A stretch of 53,686 nt of DNA from assembly GCA_002855745.1 (NCBI GenBank), contig NDWX01000011.1:1-53686 (forward strand). The letters run 5' to 3'. The position numbers and the translations under genes were made by a program. Numbering within the stretch: the first letter of the stretch is position 1; each line of letters begins with the position of its first letter. Shown here in pieces: positions 32,989 through 40,747 of the stretch. The DNA comes from Thermofilum sp. NZ13. GTDB taxonomy: Archaea > Thermoproteota > Thermoprotei > Thermofilales > Thermofilaceae. The notes under the pieces were generated by a model, which saw only the letters and a program-made list of their open reading frames with translations, did no database searches and was not told the DNA's origin.

Positions 32989-33859
32989 CCCCACCGTCCT
33001 CGCATCCGGCATCCTGGGGACCAGCGCGAGCCTGGCGAGGAGGGTTGAGGAGGCCGGGGCCGGGGCTTTCACGACGAAGACTATAACCCCCGAGCCCAGG
33101 AGGGGCTACGAGAACCCGATCTTCGTCGAGCTGGAGCACGGCTTCCTCAACGCCATAGGGCTCGCCAACCCCGGGATCGAGGCGTTCTGCTCGGAGCTCA
33201 GAGCGATGAGGGAAACCCTATCTATACCCGTCATCCTCAGCGCGGGAGGGGGGAGGCTGGAGGACTTCGTGGAGGTGGCTGCAAGGGGCGTGGAGTGCGG
33301 TGCTCAGGCGGTCGAGCTGAACGTCTCGTGCCCACACGTCAAGGGCATGGGCGCTGAGGTTGGGGACAACCCTGAGGTTGTGGCCCGGATAGTGGCGGAG
33401 CTCAGCGGCTCCGTTGAGGCTCCGGTGCTCGTCAAGCTCTCCCCTCACCACGACTACTTGAGGGTGGCTGAGAAGGCTATCGGGGCGGGCGCCTCGGGCT
33501 TGACGGCGATAAACACCATCCGCGGAATGGCTATAGACATCTACGCCCGTAGGCCCGTGCTCAGCAACAGGTACGGCGGGTACTCGGGTCCGGGGATAAG
33601 GCCTGTGGCCGTCAAGGTAGTGTACGACCTTTACGAGAGGTTCGGCGACGTGCCGATCATCGGCGTCGGGGGTGTTGACTCCTGGCAGGCCGCCGTCGAG
33701 ATGATTCTCGCGGGCGCCTCGGCTGTGGGTGTTGGCTCCAGCATAGCGAAGAAGGACCTCGCGCTCTTCAGCGAGATAGCGAGGGGGCTGTCTAAGTACC
33801 TGGAGGACGAGGGCTTCGCCTCCGTGAAGGAGATCGTGGGCCTAGCCCACAAGTTTTAA
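32936..33859 (+). CDS. pyrD: Dihydroorotate dehydrogenase, class 1B catalytic subunit
   Basis: FMN enzyme oxidising dihydroorotate to orotate. TIM-barrel motifs: NPTVLASGILGTS, ELNVSCPHVKG (the class 1 catalytic Cys in NVSCPH), INTIRGMAID, and the FMN-phosphate segment IIGVGGVDSWQAAVEMILAG with AVGVGSS. The Cys base and the presence of pyrK identify class 1B. The GTG at 32936 starts inside pyrC, which implies coupled translation; TTG 32945 is possible. 307 residues. Confidence 0.95.
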   Translation: MGGLPSLEVELAGLRLRNPTVLASGILGTSASLARRVEEAGAGAFTTKTITPEPRRGYENPIFVELEHGFLNAIGLANPGIEAFCSELRAMRETLSIPVILSAGGGRLEDFVEVAARGVECGAQAVELNVSCPHVKGMGAEVGDNPEVVARIVAELSGSVEAPVLVKLSPHHDYLRVAEKAIGAGASGLTAINTIRGMAIDIYARRPVLSNRYGGYSGPGIRPVAVKVVYDLYERFGDVPIIGVGGVDSWQAAVEMILAGASAVGVGSSIAKKDLALFSEIARGLSKYLEDEGFASVKEIVGLAHKF

Positions 33860-33879
33860 AGCCTGCTCCACGTGGAGAC

Positions 33880-34452
33880 GTGCGTGAGCGCGTGCTGAGG
33901 GAGGTTGTGCTTTCGAGGCCGCTCAACGACTTCGATAGGCTTGCCTTCGAGTTCGTCGAGGCCATCGAGGGGGCCGTTAGGAGCTACGTCGTAGTGGCAG
34001 GCTACGTCGCTATACTCTTCGGTAGGCCAAGGACGACGGACGATGTTGACGTGATAGCTGAGGCGGACAGCGCCCTATCCCTTTACAGCGCTCTCAAGAG
34101 GAGGGGCTTCGAGGTGTTGACGCTCGAGTCCAGCATAGAGGAGGACTACAGAGAGCGCTCAGTCAGGTTCTATAAGCCGCCGAGCATTCTGCCGAACTTC
34201 GAGGTTAAGGCTCCCAGGAACGAGTTCCACCGCTATGCTCTCGAGAACAGGGTGAAGGTCTTGCTGGGTGGGCGCGTGATCTACATCTCCCCGATCGAGC
34301 TCCAGATCGCGTACAAGGTCCACCTCGGGTCCATGAAGGACCTTGAGGACGCCAAGTACCTGTACGAATCGTTCAGGGAGAGGCTTGACCGAGGTGAGCT
34401 GGAGAGGTGGGCGAGAAGGCTCAGTATAGACGTCTCGATCCTGGAGACGTAG
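33880..34452 (+). CDS. Nucleotidyltransferase-fold protein (AbiEii/DUF6036-like), candidate toxin
   Basis: 190 residues. The segment VVVAGYVAILFGRPRTTDDVDVIAE matches the nucleotidyltransferase core of AbiEii-like and DUF6036 proteins: Gly-x-x-Ala before the helix, FGR-x-R-TT and the metal-binding D-V-D. Members are often toxins or relatives that nucleotidylate RNA. The GTG at 33880 sits ~22 bases after TTTTAAAG (33854-33861). It overlaps the next small gene by 46 bases, a hallmark of paired genes. Function here is inferred. Confidence 0.7.
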   Translation: MRERVLREVVLSRPLNDFDRLAFEFVEAIEGAVRSYVVVAGYVAILFGRPRTTDDVDVIAEADSALSLYSALKRRGFEVLTLESSIEEDYRERSVRFYKPPSILPNFEVKAPRNEFHRYALENRVKVLLGGRVIYISPIELQIAYKVHLGSMKDLEDAKYLYESFRERLDRGELERWARRLSIDVSILET

Positions 34453-34631
34453 AGGCCAACCTGAGGGCGATGAAGCTCTTCGCCCAGATGGCCAGGAGCA
34501 ACCCTCAGTACTGGGTTTGGTTCAACGAGTTCATAAACAAGTCCCTCGAGATCATCCGAGAGGCCCACCGGGACGAGAGGCTTCGGGAAATCTACCTGAA
34601 GGTTCTCAGGAGCAGGCCTGTAAGGGACTAA
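34407..34631 (+). CDS. Small helical protein paired with the nucleotidyltransferase gene
   Basis: A 74-residue protein I do not recognise. It starts at GTG 34407 inside the previous gene or at ATG 34470; the C-terminal 53 residues look real and helical (SNPQYWVWFNEFINKSLEII and HRDERLREIYLKVL). Its overlap and order with the nucleotidyltransferase suggest a cognate partner, perhaps an antitoxin. No DNA-binding motif is visible. Confidence 0.55.
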   Translation: MGEKAQYRRLDPGDVEANLRAMKLFAQMARSNPQYWVWFNEFINKSLEIIREAHRDERLREIYLKVLRSRPVRD

Positions 34632-34666
34632 GTAAAAGGTTAATACCCGGCCGAGTCTGATAGCCT

Positions 34667-36334
34667 ATGCAGACTCGCTACGTATTCGTAACAGGCGGCG
34701 TGGTCAGCGGCTTGGGGAAGGGCGTGGTCGCGGCCTCCATCGGGAAGATTTTCCAGATGAGGGGGCTCAGGGTCGACGTTATTAAGGCGGATCCCTACCT
34801 CAACGTGGACCCCGGCACGCTGAACCCCGTCGAGCACGGGGAGGTCTTCGTCTGCGAGGAAGTGTGGGAGTTCGAGCCCGCGCCCGGCTACAGGTTCACG
34901 ATCGCCGAGATAGACCAGGACTTCGGGACCTACGAGCGGTTCCTCGACGTCAACATGCACCCCTCCAACAACATAACCTCCGGGCAGGTCTACCTCTCCG
35001 TCATTCTCCGCGAGAGAGCCGGCACGTACCTGGGCAGGACCATACAGGTCATACCGCACATCACGGATGAAATCAAGAGGAGGATAAGGAGCGTTGCCGA
35101 GCGCAGCAAGCCCGATGTGCTCATAGTGGAGATCGGCGGCACGGTGGGGGATATCGAGGCGATGCCCTTCCTCGAGGCCGTTAGGCAGTTCAGGCTCGAG
35201 CAACCACCCGGGACCACGGCGCTCGTCCACGTGACCCTCGTGCCCTTCCTCTCGACGCTGGGGCAGCTGAAGACGAAGCCCACCCAGCACAGCGTTAAGG
35301 AGCTGCAGAGCATGGGCCTGCAGCCGGACTTGATCATCGGCAGGTCGGACAGGCCGCTGCCGGAGGACGTCAGGAGGAAGATAAGCCTCTACTGCAACGT
35401 TCCGCCTGAGGCGGTGTTCTCCGACCCGGACCTCGAGACGGTGTACGAGCTCCCGCTGGTTCTCGAGAGGCAGGGCCTCGGAACCTACCTCAGCAAACTG
35501 CTAAACCTGCCCCTGGAGCCTGACCCCGACAGGAAGGCGGAGTGGGAGAGGACCGTGGACGCGTTCCTGAACACCAGGGAGGAGGTCGTCATCGCGATGC
35601 CCGGGAAGTACACGATGATCCAGGACAGCTACATCAGCATAAACGAGGCTCTGAACCACGCGGGGGCTTCGGTGGGCGTGAGGGTGAGGCGCGTGTACAT
35701 AGAGGCTGAGGACTTCGAGCGGGAGCCCAGCAGGGTTGAGGAGCTCCTGGGCCAGGCGGACGGTATCCTGCTCACACCGGGCTTCGGCGCTCGAGGAGTT
35801 GAGGGGATGATCCACGCAGCCCGCTACGCCCTGCAGAGCGGGAAGCCGTTCCTGGGTATATGCTTCGGCGCCCAGCTCCTCTTCGTGGCTTTCATGCGCT
35901 ACGTCGCCGGCCTCGAGAAAGCCCACTCCACGGAGATAGACCCCGAGACACCCCACCCCGTCGTGGACCTCCTGCCCGAGCAGAGGAAAGCTGTTCTGAA
36001 GGGTGGGACCATGAGGCTGGGCGCTCACCCCGTCAAGATAAAGGCCGGGACCAAGCTCCACGCAGCCTATGGAAGCGAGCTCGTGTACGAGAGGTTCAGG
36101 CACAGGTACCACATAAACCCCGACTACCTGAAGCTAGCTGAGGAGAAGGGCATGATCGCGTCCTCCACTGACCCCTCGGGGCGGATAATCAACTCCATAG
36201 AGGTGGTGGGTCAGAGCTGGATCGTCGGCGTGCAGTTCCACCCGGAGTTCAAGAGCAGGCCCGGCAGACCATCCCCTGTCTACAGGGCTTTCTTGGAAGC
36301 CGTTCTGAGGGAGAGCAGGCGTAACCGTTCGTGA
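34667..36334 (+). CDS. pyrG: CTP synthase
   Basis: Aminates UTP to CTP with glutamine. The N-terminal synthetase domain begins FVTGGVVSGLGKGVVAASIG (P-loop), with KADPYLNVDPGTLNP and HGEVFV. The C-terminal class I amidotransferase domain has the Cys nucleophile in GICFGAQLL and the His-Glu in VQFHPEFKSRPGRPSP. 555 residues is slightly longer than E. coli PyrG. It stands as a single gene, with a possible TATA box at ~34634-34646. Confidence 0.97.
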   Translation: MQTRYVFVTGGVVSGLGKGVVAASIGKIFQMRGLRVDVIKADPYLNVDPGTLNPVEHGEVFVCEEVWEFEPAPGYRFTIAEIDQDFGTYERFLDVNMHPSNNITSGQVYLSVILRERAGTYLGRTIQVIPHITDEIKRRIRSVAERSKPDVLIVEIGGTVGDIEAMPFLEAVRQFRLEQPPGTTALVHVTLVPFLSTLGQLKTKPTQHSVKELQSMGLQPDLIIGRSDRPLPEDVRRKISLYCNVPPEAVFSDPDLETVYELPLVLERQGLGTYLSKLLNLPLEPDPDRKAEWERTVDAFLNTREEVVIAMPGKYTMIQDSYISINEALNHAGASVGVRVRRVYIEAEDFEREPSRVEELLGQADGILLTPGFGARGVEGMIHAARYALQSGKPFLGICFGAQLLFVAFMRYVAGLEKAHSTEIDPETPHPVVDLLPEQRKAVLKGGTMRLGAHPVKIKAGTKLHAAYGSELVYERFRHRYHINPDYLKLAEEKGMIASSTDPSGRIINSIEVVGQSWIVGVQFHPEFKSRPGRPSPVYRAFLEAVLRESRRNRS

Positions 36335-36386
36335 ATATAAGCCTTAGCGCTGAACTATAAATGCGGTTTTAATCGCAACAAGCCGC

Positions 36387-38537
36387 GTGAGGGTGGAAGA
36401 GAGCACAGCTAAGATGATATTCCAACGCGAGCACCTCCCCGAAGCACCACCCGTCTCAGACCACTCCTCCCTCGCCGTCTTCGCCGCGCTGAGGGGGTAC
36501 CCCGACCTCGGTGCCGACAACCTTCTCAACCCCCTAACGTCGACCCGCTACTCGGAGATCGTCGGGCAGCTCACCAGGAAGGCACACCTCACCGTGCTCC
36601 AGGCTCTCTCATCTGAGGAGGCTCTCAAGGCATTGAGGACGTACGCGCTGGTCGCCGAGGTGGCGTTGAACACTGCGGGGCTGGAGATGCTGTGGGCTAG
36701 GGTTCCCGAGGTCGAGAGGCAGAAGGCCTTCGGCTTCGCGGTCGAGGAGCTCAGGAGCCTCGAGGACGAGGAGAGGAGTAAGCTCGGAGCACCACTCCTC
36801 TCCAAAGCTGTCGTAGACTACTACCTAGGGGACATGAGGAAGGTGATGTCCAGCAACCCGAAGGCTAAGAGCATGCTTGCCTGGATGGCCGACGAAGCAA
36901 CGAAGCTCATCGACGGGGAGCACCCGCTTTCCAGCTTCGTGACCGCTATGAGGAAACTCTTCGAGTCAAACGCCTACTACCGCATGACCCTCCAGGGCCT
37001 GTGCAGGTTCGGGAACGACTACGCCCTGGGCTTGAGGTGGCTCAGGAGGCTGGGCTTCGTCCAGGTCTCAACGAACCCCGTCCTCGCCGCTGAAGCGTAC
37101 AGGGACGACCCCTCTCTCTGGGACAGGTTCAGGGAGTACCTGAAGTCGCGCCGGGACCTGCTCGCGGACCTCGAGGGCAAGGGGGATGAGCTCGCCATGG
37201 CAGCCACACTGCTAGCCCTCATACCCAACATGGAGGTGTTCAGGCCGGTGGCGTTTCTCCTTGACTTCAAGGACGGCGTGGTCAGCTACCAGCTCAACCC
37301 GAACGTCGCCGATAGCGTGGAGGGAAGCGTTAAGGATGCTTTGAGGATATACGCGATGGCTGAGGAGTACTTCACTAGGTACGACGCGTACCTCCTCTGG
37401 GGGTGGCCCAGCTACATGGAGAGGGGGAGGCCCAACATCGTGTTCAAGGTGGCGGGGAGCAGCGGTGCTTCCATCGAGATAACGAGGGTGCTCGAGAGCC
37501 TTGGGATAGGGACGAACAACACCGTGACGTTCTCCGTGTCGCAGGAGGTGAGCCTGATCCTCGCGAAGATCGAGGGGAGGGCTTCTGCGGTCAGGAGGGG
37601 CGTCAGGCTCACGAAGGTCTACGAGACCAACATGGGTGGGAGGCTGGAGGCCCACCTGCGCGAGGTTAAAGCCTGTGAGCTCATCAAGACAGCCCTGAAG
37701 CTTTACGACGACCCCGAGGCGGCTCTCTCGCAGCTTGCCCAGAGGCTCGGCGTCCCGGAGGCCAAGCCGGGCGGCGTCTGGAGGGGGCAGAGCGGCTGGG
37801 GGTACGGGCTCGAAGCCAGGACCTTGGAGGAGAAGGCGGAGCTCGTATCGAGCCAAGCCTACATAAGATCGCTGGTTAACGACGCCTTGATCGACTTCCT
37901 CGCCGGCGCAGGCGTCTGCGGCGCTACGCGGGAGGAGGTGAGGGCTTGCCTGGAGGCGTGGGAGCGGGCCATCTCGCTGAGCGGGACGTTCGTTGCGCAG
38001 AGGGTGTGGGGGATATTCTTCAGCGAGGGGAACCGCAGGCTGTGGCTGAGCTACATAGTGAGGAAGTACGGCCTCGCACCCGAGCAGGCTGAGGAGGTTC
38101 TAGACGGCATAGACGTTTTGCCGGCGTCAAAGCGCAAGCCCGCCGACACCTACTGCACGCTCGCCGCTAGGAATATGACGAACACGGAGTTCCCAAACCA
38201 CCAGCTGAACGTGCACCTAGAGTACCTCCACGGTAGAGTCCGGCTGGAAGACTACATGATGGCTGTGGCGGTGAATTGGGGGCCCAGCGAGCTCGACCTG
38301 CTTCTAAAGTGGGCCGAGTTCAGGAAAGCCTACGACCTAACCCCCGAGCTTAAGCGCGCCCTGAAGGAGGCGGGCCTAGATGTTGACGGCTACGGTGAGA
38401 GCGGGGTTAGGGTGGAGGAGTGGGCGTCCTTCGGGCCCAGAGTGAAGACGATGAGGGGGTTCACCGAGGCGTACAACAGGTTCAGGGAGGAGTGCTTGAA
38501 GGTTGCGAGGGGCGTTGTTATTCACGCTGATAGTTAG
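36387..38537 (+). CDS. Large transaldolase-superfamily protein
   Basis: A 716-residue protein whose middle matches transaldolase: VSTNPVLAAEAY (residues ~227-238, Asn230) corresponds to the TTNPSL strand; NIVFKVAGSSGASIE holds Lys354 where the Schiff-base lysine is expected; and GTNNTVTFSVSQEVSLILAK corresponds to the CNLTLLFSFAQ segment. Ordinary transaldolases have 210-380 residues, so long N- and C-terminal extensions and insertions are present. A sugar-phosphate carbon-transfer role in the pentose phosphate network is likely, but activity is not proven. The start is GTG 36387, ~28 bases after CTATAAAT. Confidence 0.7.
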   Translation: MRVEESTAKMIFQREHLPEAPPVSDHSSLAVFAALRGYPDLGADNLLNPLTSTRYSEIVGQLTRKAHLTVLQALSSEEALKALRTYALVAEVALNTAGLEMLWARVPEVERQKAFGFAVEELRSLEDEERSKLGAPLLSKAVVDYYLGDMRKVMSSNPKAKSMLAWMADEATKLIDGEHPLSSFVTAMRKLFESNAYYRMTLQGLCRFGNDYALGLRWLRRLGFVQVSTNPVLAAEAYRDDPSLWDRFREYLKSRRDLLADLEGKGDELAMAATLLALIPNMEVFRPVAFLLDFKDGVVSYQLNPNVADSVEGSVKDALRIYAMAEEYFTRYDAYLLWGWPSYMERGRPNIVFKVAGSSGASIEITRVLESLGIGTNNTVTFSVSQEVSLILAKIEGRASAVRRGVRLTKVYETNMGGRLEAHLREVKACELIKTALKLYDDPEAALSQLAQRLGVPEAKPGGVWRGQSGWGYGLEARTLEEKAELVSSQAYIRSLVNDALIDFLAGAGVCGATREEVRACLEAWERAISLSGTFVAQRVWGIFFSEGNRRLWLSYIVRKYGLAPEQAEEVLDGIDVLPASKRKPADTYCTLAARNMTNTEFPNHQLNVHLEYLHGRVRLEDYMMAVAVNWGPSELDLLLKWAEFRKAYDLTPELKRALKEAGLDVDGYGESGVRVEEWASFGPRVKTMRGFTEAYNRFREECLKVARGVVIHADS

Positions 38538-38543
38538 GGTTAA

Positions 38544-38554
38544 CTTATATATAG
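38544..38554 (+). promoter_or_regulatory. TATA box of the orphan MalK-type gene
   Basis: CTTATATATAG; predicted start ~38575, leader ~17 bases containing GGTGGGGG as a ribosome binding site before ATG 38592. Confidence 0.55.
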
Positions 38555-38591
38555 TCTTGCACAGAAATGTCTATGTAGGTGGGGGAATGGA

Positions 38592-39683
38592 ATGGCTCGG
38601 GTAGCTGTCAAAGAGCTGGTGAAGAGGTTCGGGAAGGTTGTCGCCGTCGACCACGTGTCCTTCGAGGCCAGGGACGGCGAGTTCCTCGTACTGCTCGGGC
38701 CCAGCGGGTGCGGTAAAACCACCACTCTCAGGATGATAGCTGGCCTCGAGACGCCGGACGAGGGGGAGATTTACATAGGAGACAGGCTTGTGAACGACCT
38801 CCCGCCTAAGGACAGGGATGTGGCCATGGTCTTCCAGAACTACGCGCTATACCCGCACATGAAGGTCTACGACAACATCGCCTTCCCGCTTAGGGTGCGC
38901 AAGGTCCCGAGAGATGAGATAGATAGGAGGGTCAGAGAGGTCGCGAAGCTGCTCAGGATAGAGGACCTCCTCGACAGGTACCCGCGGCAGCTGAGCGGGG
39001 GGCAGCAGCAGCGAGTCGCGCTCGGGAGGGCGCTCGTTAGGCAACCACAGGTGTTCCTAATGGACGAGCCCCTGAGCAACCTCGACGCTAAGCTCAGGGT
39101 CTACATGAGGGCCGAGCTGAAGAGGCTTCAGAGGGAGCTGGACATCACCACGATCTACGTGACGCACGACCAGGCTGAGGCCATGACGATGGCAGACAGA
39201 GTTGCCGTCATGAACGAGGGGAAGATCATGCAGCTCGCGGAGCCAGCGGAGCTCTACTACAGGCCGTCAAACACCTTCGTCGCAGGCTTCATAGGTGCTC
39301 CGGCTATGAACTTCATCGACGCCTCCGTTAAGCAGAGAGACAGCACAGTGTACCTCGACACAGGCGTTTTCACGATAGAGCTACCGGGGGACGTCGGGAA
39401 AGTGCTCCTCGAGGCAGGCGCCCCGTCGGAGGTGATATTCGGGATAAGGCCCGAGCACATAGAGCTGAGCAAGCAGGAGCTACCCGGCGGCTACCAAGTC
39501 GAGGTGTTCGTCACCGAGCCCCTGGGGGCCGAGACCATCGTAGACTTCAAGCACGGCGACGCCCTCGTGAAAGCCAAGTACCCCGGGCACTTCGAAGCCG
39601 CACCAGGAGAAAAAGTGTGGATACGCTTCAAGCTTGAGTACGTGCACGTATTCGACAAGAAAACCGGGAGGGCAATTATTTAG
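38592..39683 (+). CDS. Orphan carbohydrate ABC transporter ATPase, MalK/MsiK type
   Basis: 363 residues. ATPase motifs: GPSGCGKTTT (Walker A), MVFQNYALYPHMKVYDNI (Q-loop), LSGGQQQRVALGRAL (signature), VFLMDEPLSNLDAKL (Walker B) and VTHDQAEAMTMAD. The C-terminal ~120 residues form the OB-fold regulatory domain (IFGIRPEHIELSK). No permease or binding protein is adjacent. The importer at 24891-28017 lacks an ATPase, so this subunit probably serves it and perhaps others, as shared MsiK/MsmX ATPases do in bacteria. Confidence 0.92.
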   Translation: MARVAVKELVKRFGKVVAVDHVSFEARDGEFLVLLGPSGCGKTTTLRMIAGLETPDEGEIYIGDRLVNDLPPKDRDVAMVFQNYALYPHMKVYDNIAFPLRVRKVPRDEIDRRVREVAKLLRIEDLLDRYPRQLSGGQQQRVALGRALVRQPQVFLMDEPLSNLDAKLRVYMRAELKRLQRELDITTIYVTHDQAEAMTMADRVAVMNEGKIMQLAEPAELYYRPSNTFVAGFIGAPAMNFIDASVKQRDSTVYLDTGVFTIELPGDVGKVLLEAGAPSEVIFGIRPEHIELSKQELPGGYQVEVFVTEPLGAETIVDFKHGDALVKAKYPGHFEAAPGEKVWIRFKLEYVHVFDKKTGRAII

Positions 39684-39791
39684 CACGAGTGGGTTATTTA
39701 GTATTAAGAGGTTTTTCCTCTCCTTCTCTCGGACTAAACCTAGCATACAGGGGAGTGGGATTTTCCCTGAATTTCAAAAATTTGTGTTCAG

Positions 39792-40253
39792 CTAGGCAAG
39801 GAGCTCCCTTATCTTCACTAGGATTTCTTCCTCTGTTTGAGCTTCCCGGATTTTCGTTAAAAACTCTTCCCCTTTTTCAGAGAGAAGCATTGCCAGCTCT
39901 TGAAGTACTTTTATGTGTGAGTGCTTGTCGGGCGATGAAAATGCTATTAGCACATATACTGGGTCATTAGGAGACCCAAACTCTACCCCCTTCTTAATCA
40001 CAAGTAGAGATAAGCAGACCCTCTTAGCCCCGTCCTCAGGCCGAGCATGCGGTATAGCTACTCCAGGTGCTATAACAACATAGGGTCCTAGCTCCTTACA
40101 TGTGGATACCATCTTGCTCACATACTCTTCATCGATACATTCTCCTTTTCGCAGGAGACGCCCCACCCTCCTAACAGCATTTTCCCACCCCTCGATTTCT
40201 TCGATCACCTCTACCCGCGCGTCGAGGGCCTCTAGCATGTAGATCTGCGACAT
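39792..40253 (-). CDS. PTS IIA component (fructose/ascorbate-type EIIA)
   Basis: Phosphocarrier domain that takes phosphate from HPr and passes it to IIB. The active-site His69 is in PGVAIPHARPEDGAKR, the classical EIIA-type-2 signature, followed by KKGVEFGSPNDPVYVLIAFSSPD. 153 residues, single domain, cytosolic. TATA box TATATAATTG at 40271-40280 places a leaderless start at ATG 40253. It is divergent from the IIB frame. No EI or HPr gene is in the window. Confidence 0.9.
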   Translation of the reverse strand: MSQIYMLEALDARVEVIEEIEGWENAVRRVGRLLRKGECIDEEYVSKMVSTCKELGPYVVIAPGVAIPHARPEDGAKRVCLSLLVIKKGVEFGSPNDPVYVLIAFSSPDKHSHIKVLQELAMLLSEKGEEFLTKIREAQTEEEILVKIRELLA

Positions 40254-40270
40254 CGATGACCAGTAGTCAT

Positions 40271-40280
40271 CAATTATATA
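40271..40280 (-). promoter_or_regulatory. TATA box of the PTS IIA gene
   Basis: Minus strand TATATAATTG, centre ~40276, ~23-26 bases from the ATG at 40253. Confidence 0.5.
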
Positions 40281-40411
40281 TGAGAATTAAATAGATTCTC
40301 CCCAACTCCTTACATGCGTTCTAGTACGGGGAAAAAGAAATATCGAGGCATGCCGTAGCGTAACAGGGTGAAAACATTAGCCAGAAATACATTTACAAGC
40401 TCGGCCGACCG

Positions 40412-40702
40412 TTAAAAGTTCTAACGGTTTGCGGTGTGGGACAGGGAAGCTCTCTCATAATGAAGATGTTTGTCGAGGAGGTTTTTAAAGAGCTAGGTGT
40501 TCCTGCTAGGGTTGAACCTACGGAATTACTGACAGCTAAAGCAGGAGGGGCGGACGTTACAGTCGCCTCTGTGTTGCATGAGCCAGAACTGAGAGGCTCG
40601 GCTAGCGTGGTTATAGGATTGAAGAGCCTAGTTGATAAAAAAGAGATGCGGGAAAAGATCACCTCTGCACTGAAAAACATTGGTTGGATAGAAGAAACCT
40701 AG
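40412..40702 (+). CDS. PTS IIB component (lactose/ascorbate-type), start codon unclear
   Basis: Carries the phospho-cysteine that receives phosphate from IIA: VLTVCGVGQGSSLIMKMFVE is the P-loop-like active site. The rest (VPARVEPTELLTAKAGGADV) is a ~95-residue IIB fold. The family N-terminus should begin about six residues before the Cys, at the TTA 40412-40414. No ATG, GTG or TTG occurs in frame between an upstream stop (40361-40363) and the Cys; the first canonical start is GTG 40436, after the active site. The gene may use a non-standard start, or a mutated start or small frameshift may have disabled it. Confidence 0.75.
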   Translation, partial: LKVLTVCGVGQGSSLIMKMFVEEVFKELGVPARVEPTELLTAKAGGADVTVASVLHEPELRGSASVVIGLKSLVDKKEMREKITSALKNIGWIEET

Positions 40703-40747
40703 TTTTTACTTTAGATGTTGAAAATATAAAAATTCTTGTTTTATTTT

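Noticed and set aside
36387-38537. Archaeal-type PEP carboxylase
   Set aside because: Length and position first suggested it, but the conserved segments match transaldolase strands and a Schiff-base lysine instead.
39700-39780. Terminator hairpin AGAGG-TTTTT-CCTCT after the orphan MalK gene
   Set aside because: Stem is only five bases and its T-run is in the loop; too weak to call.
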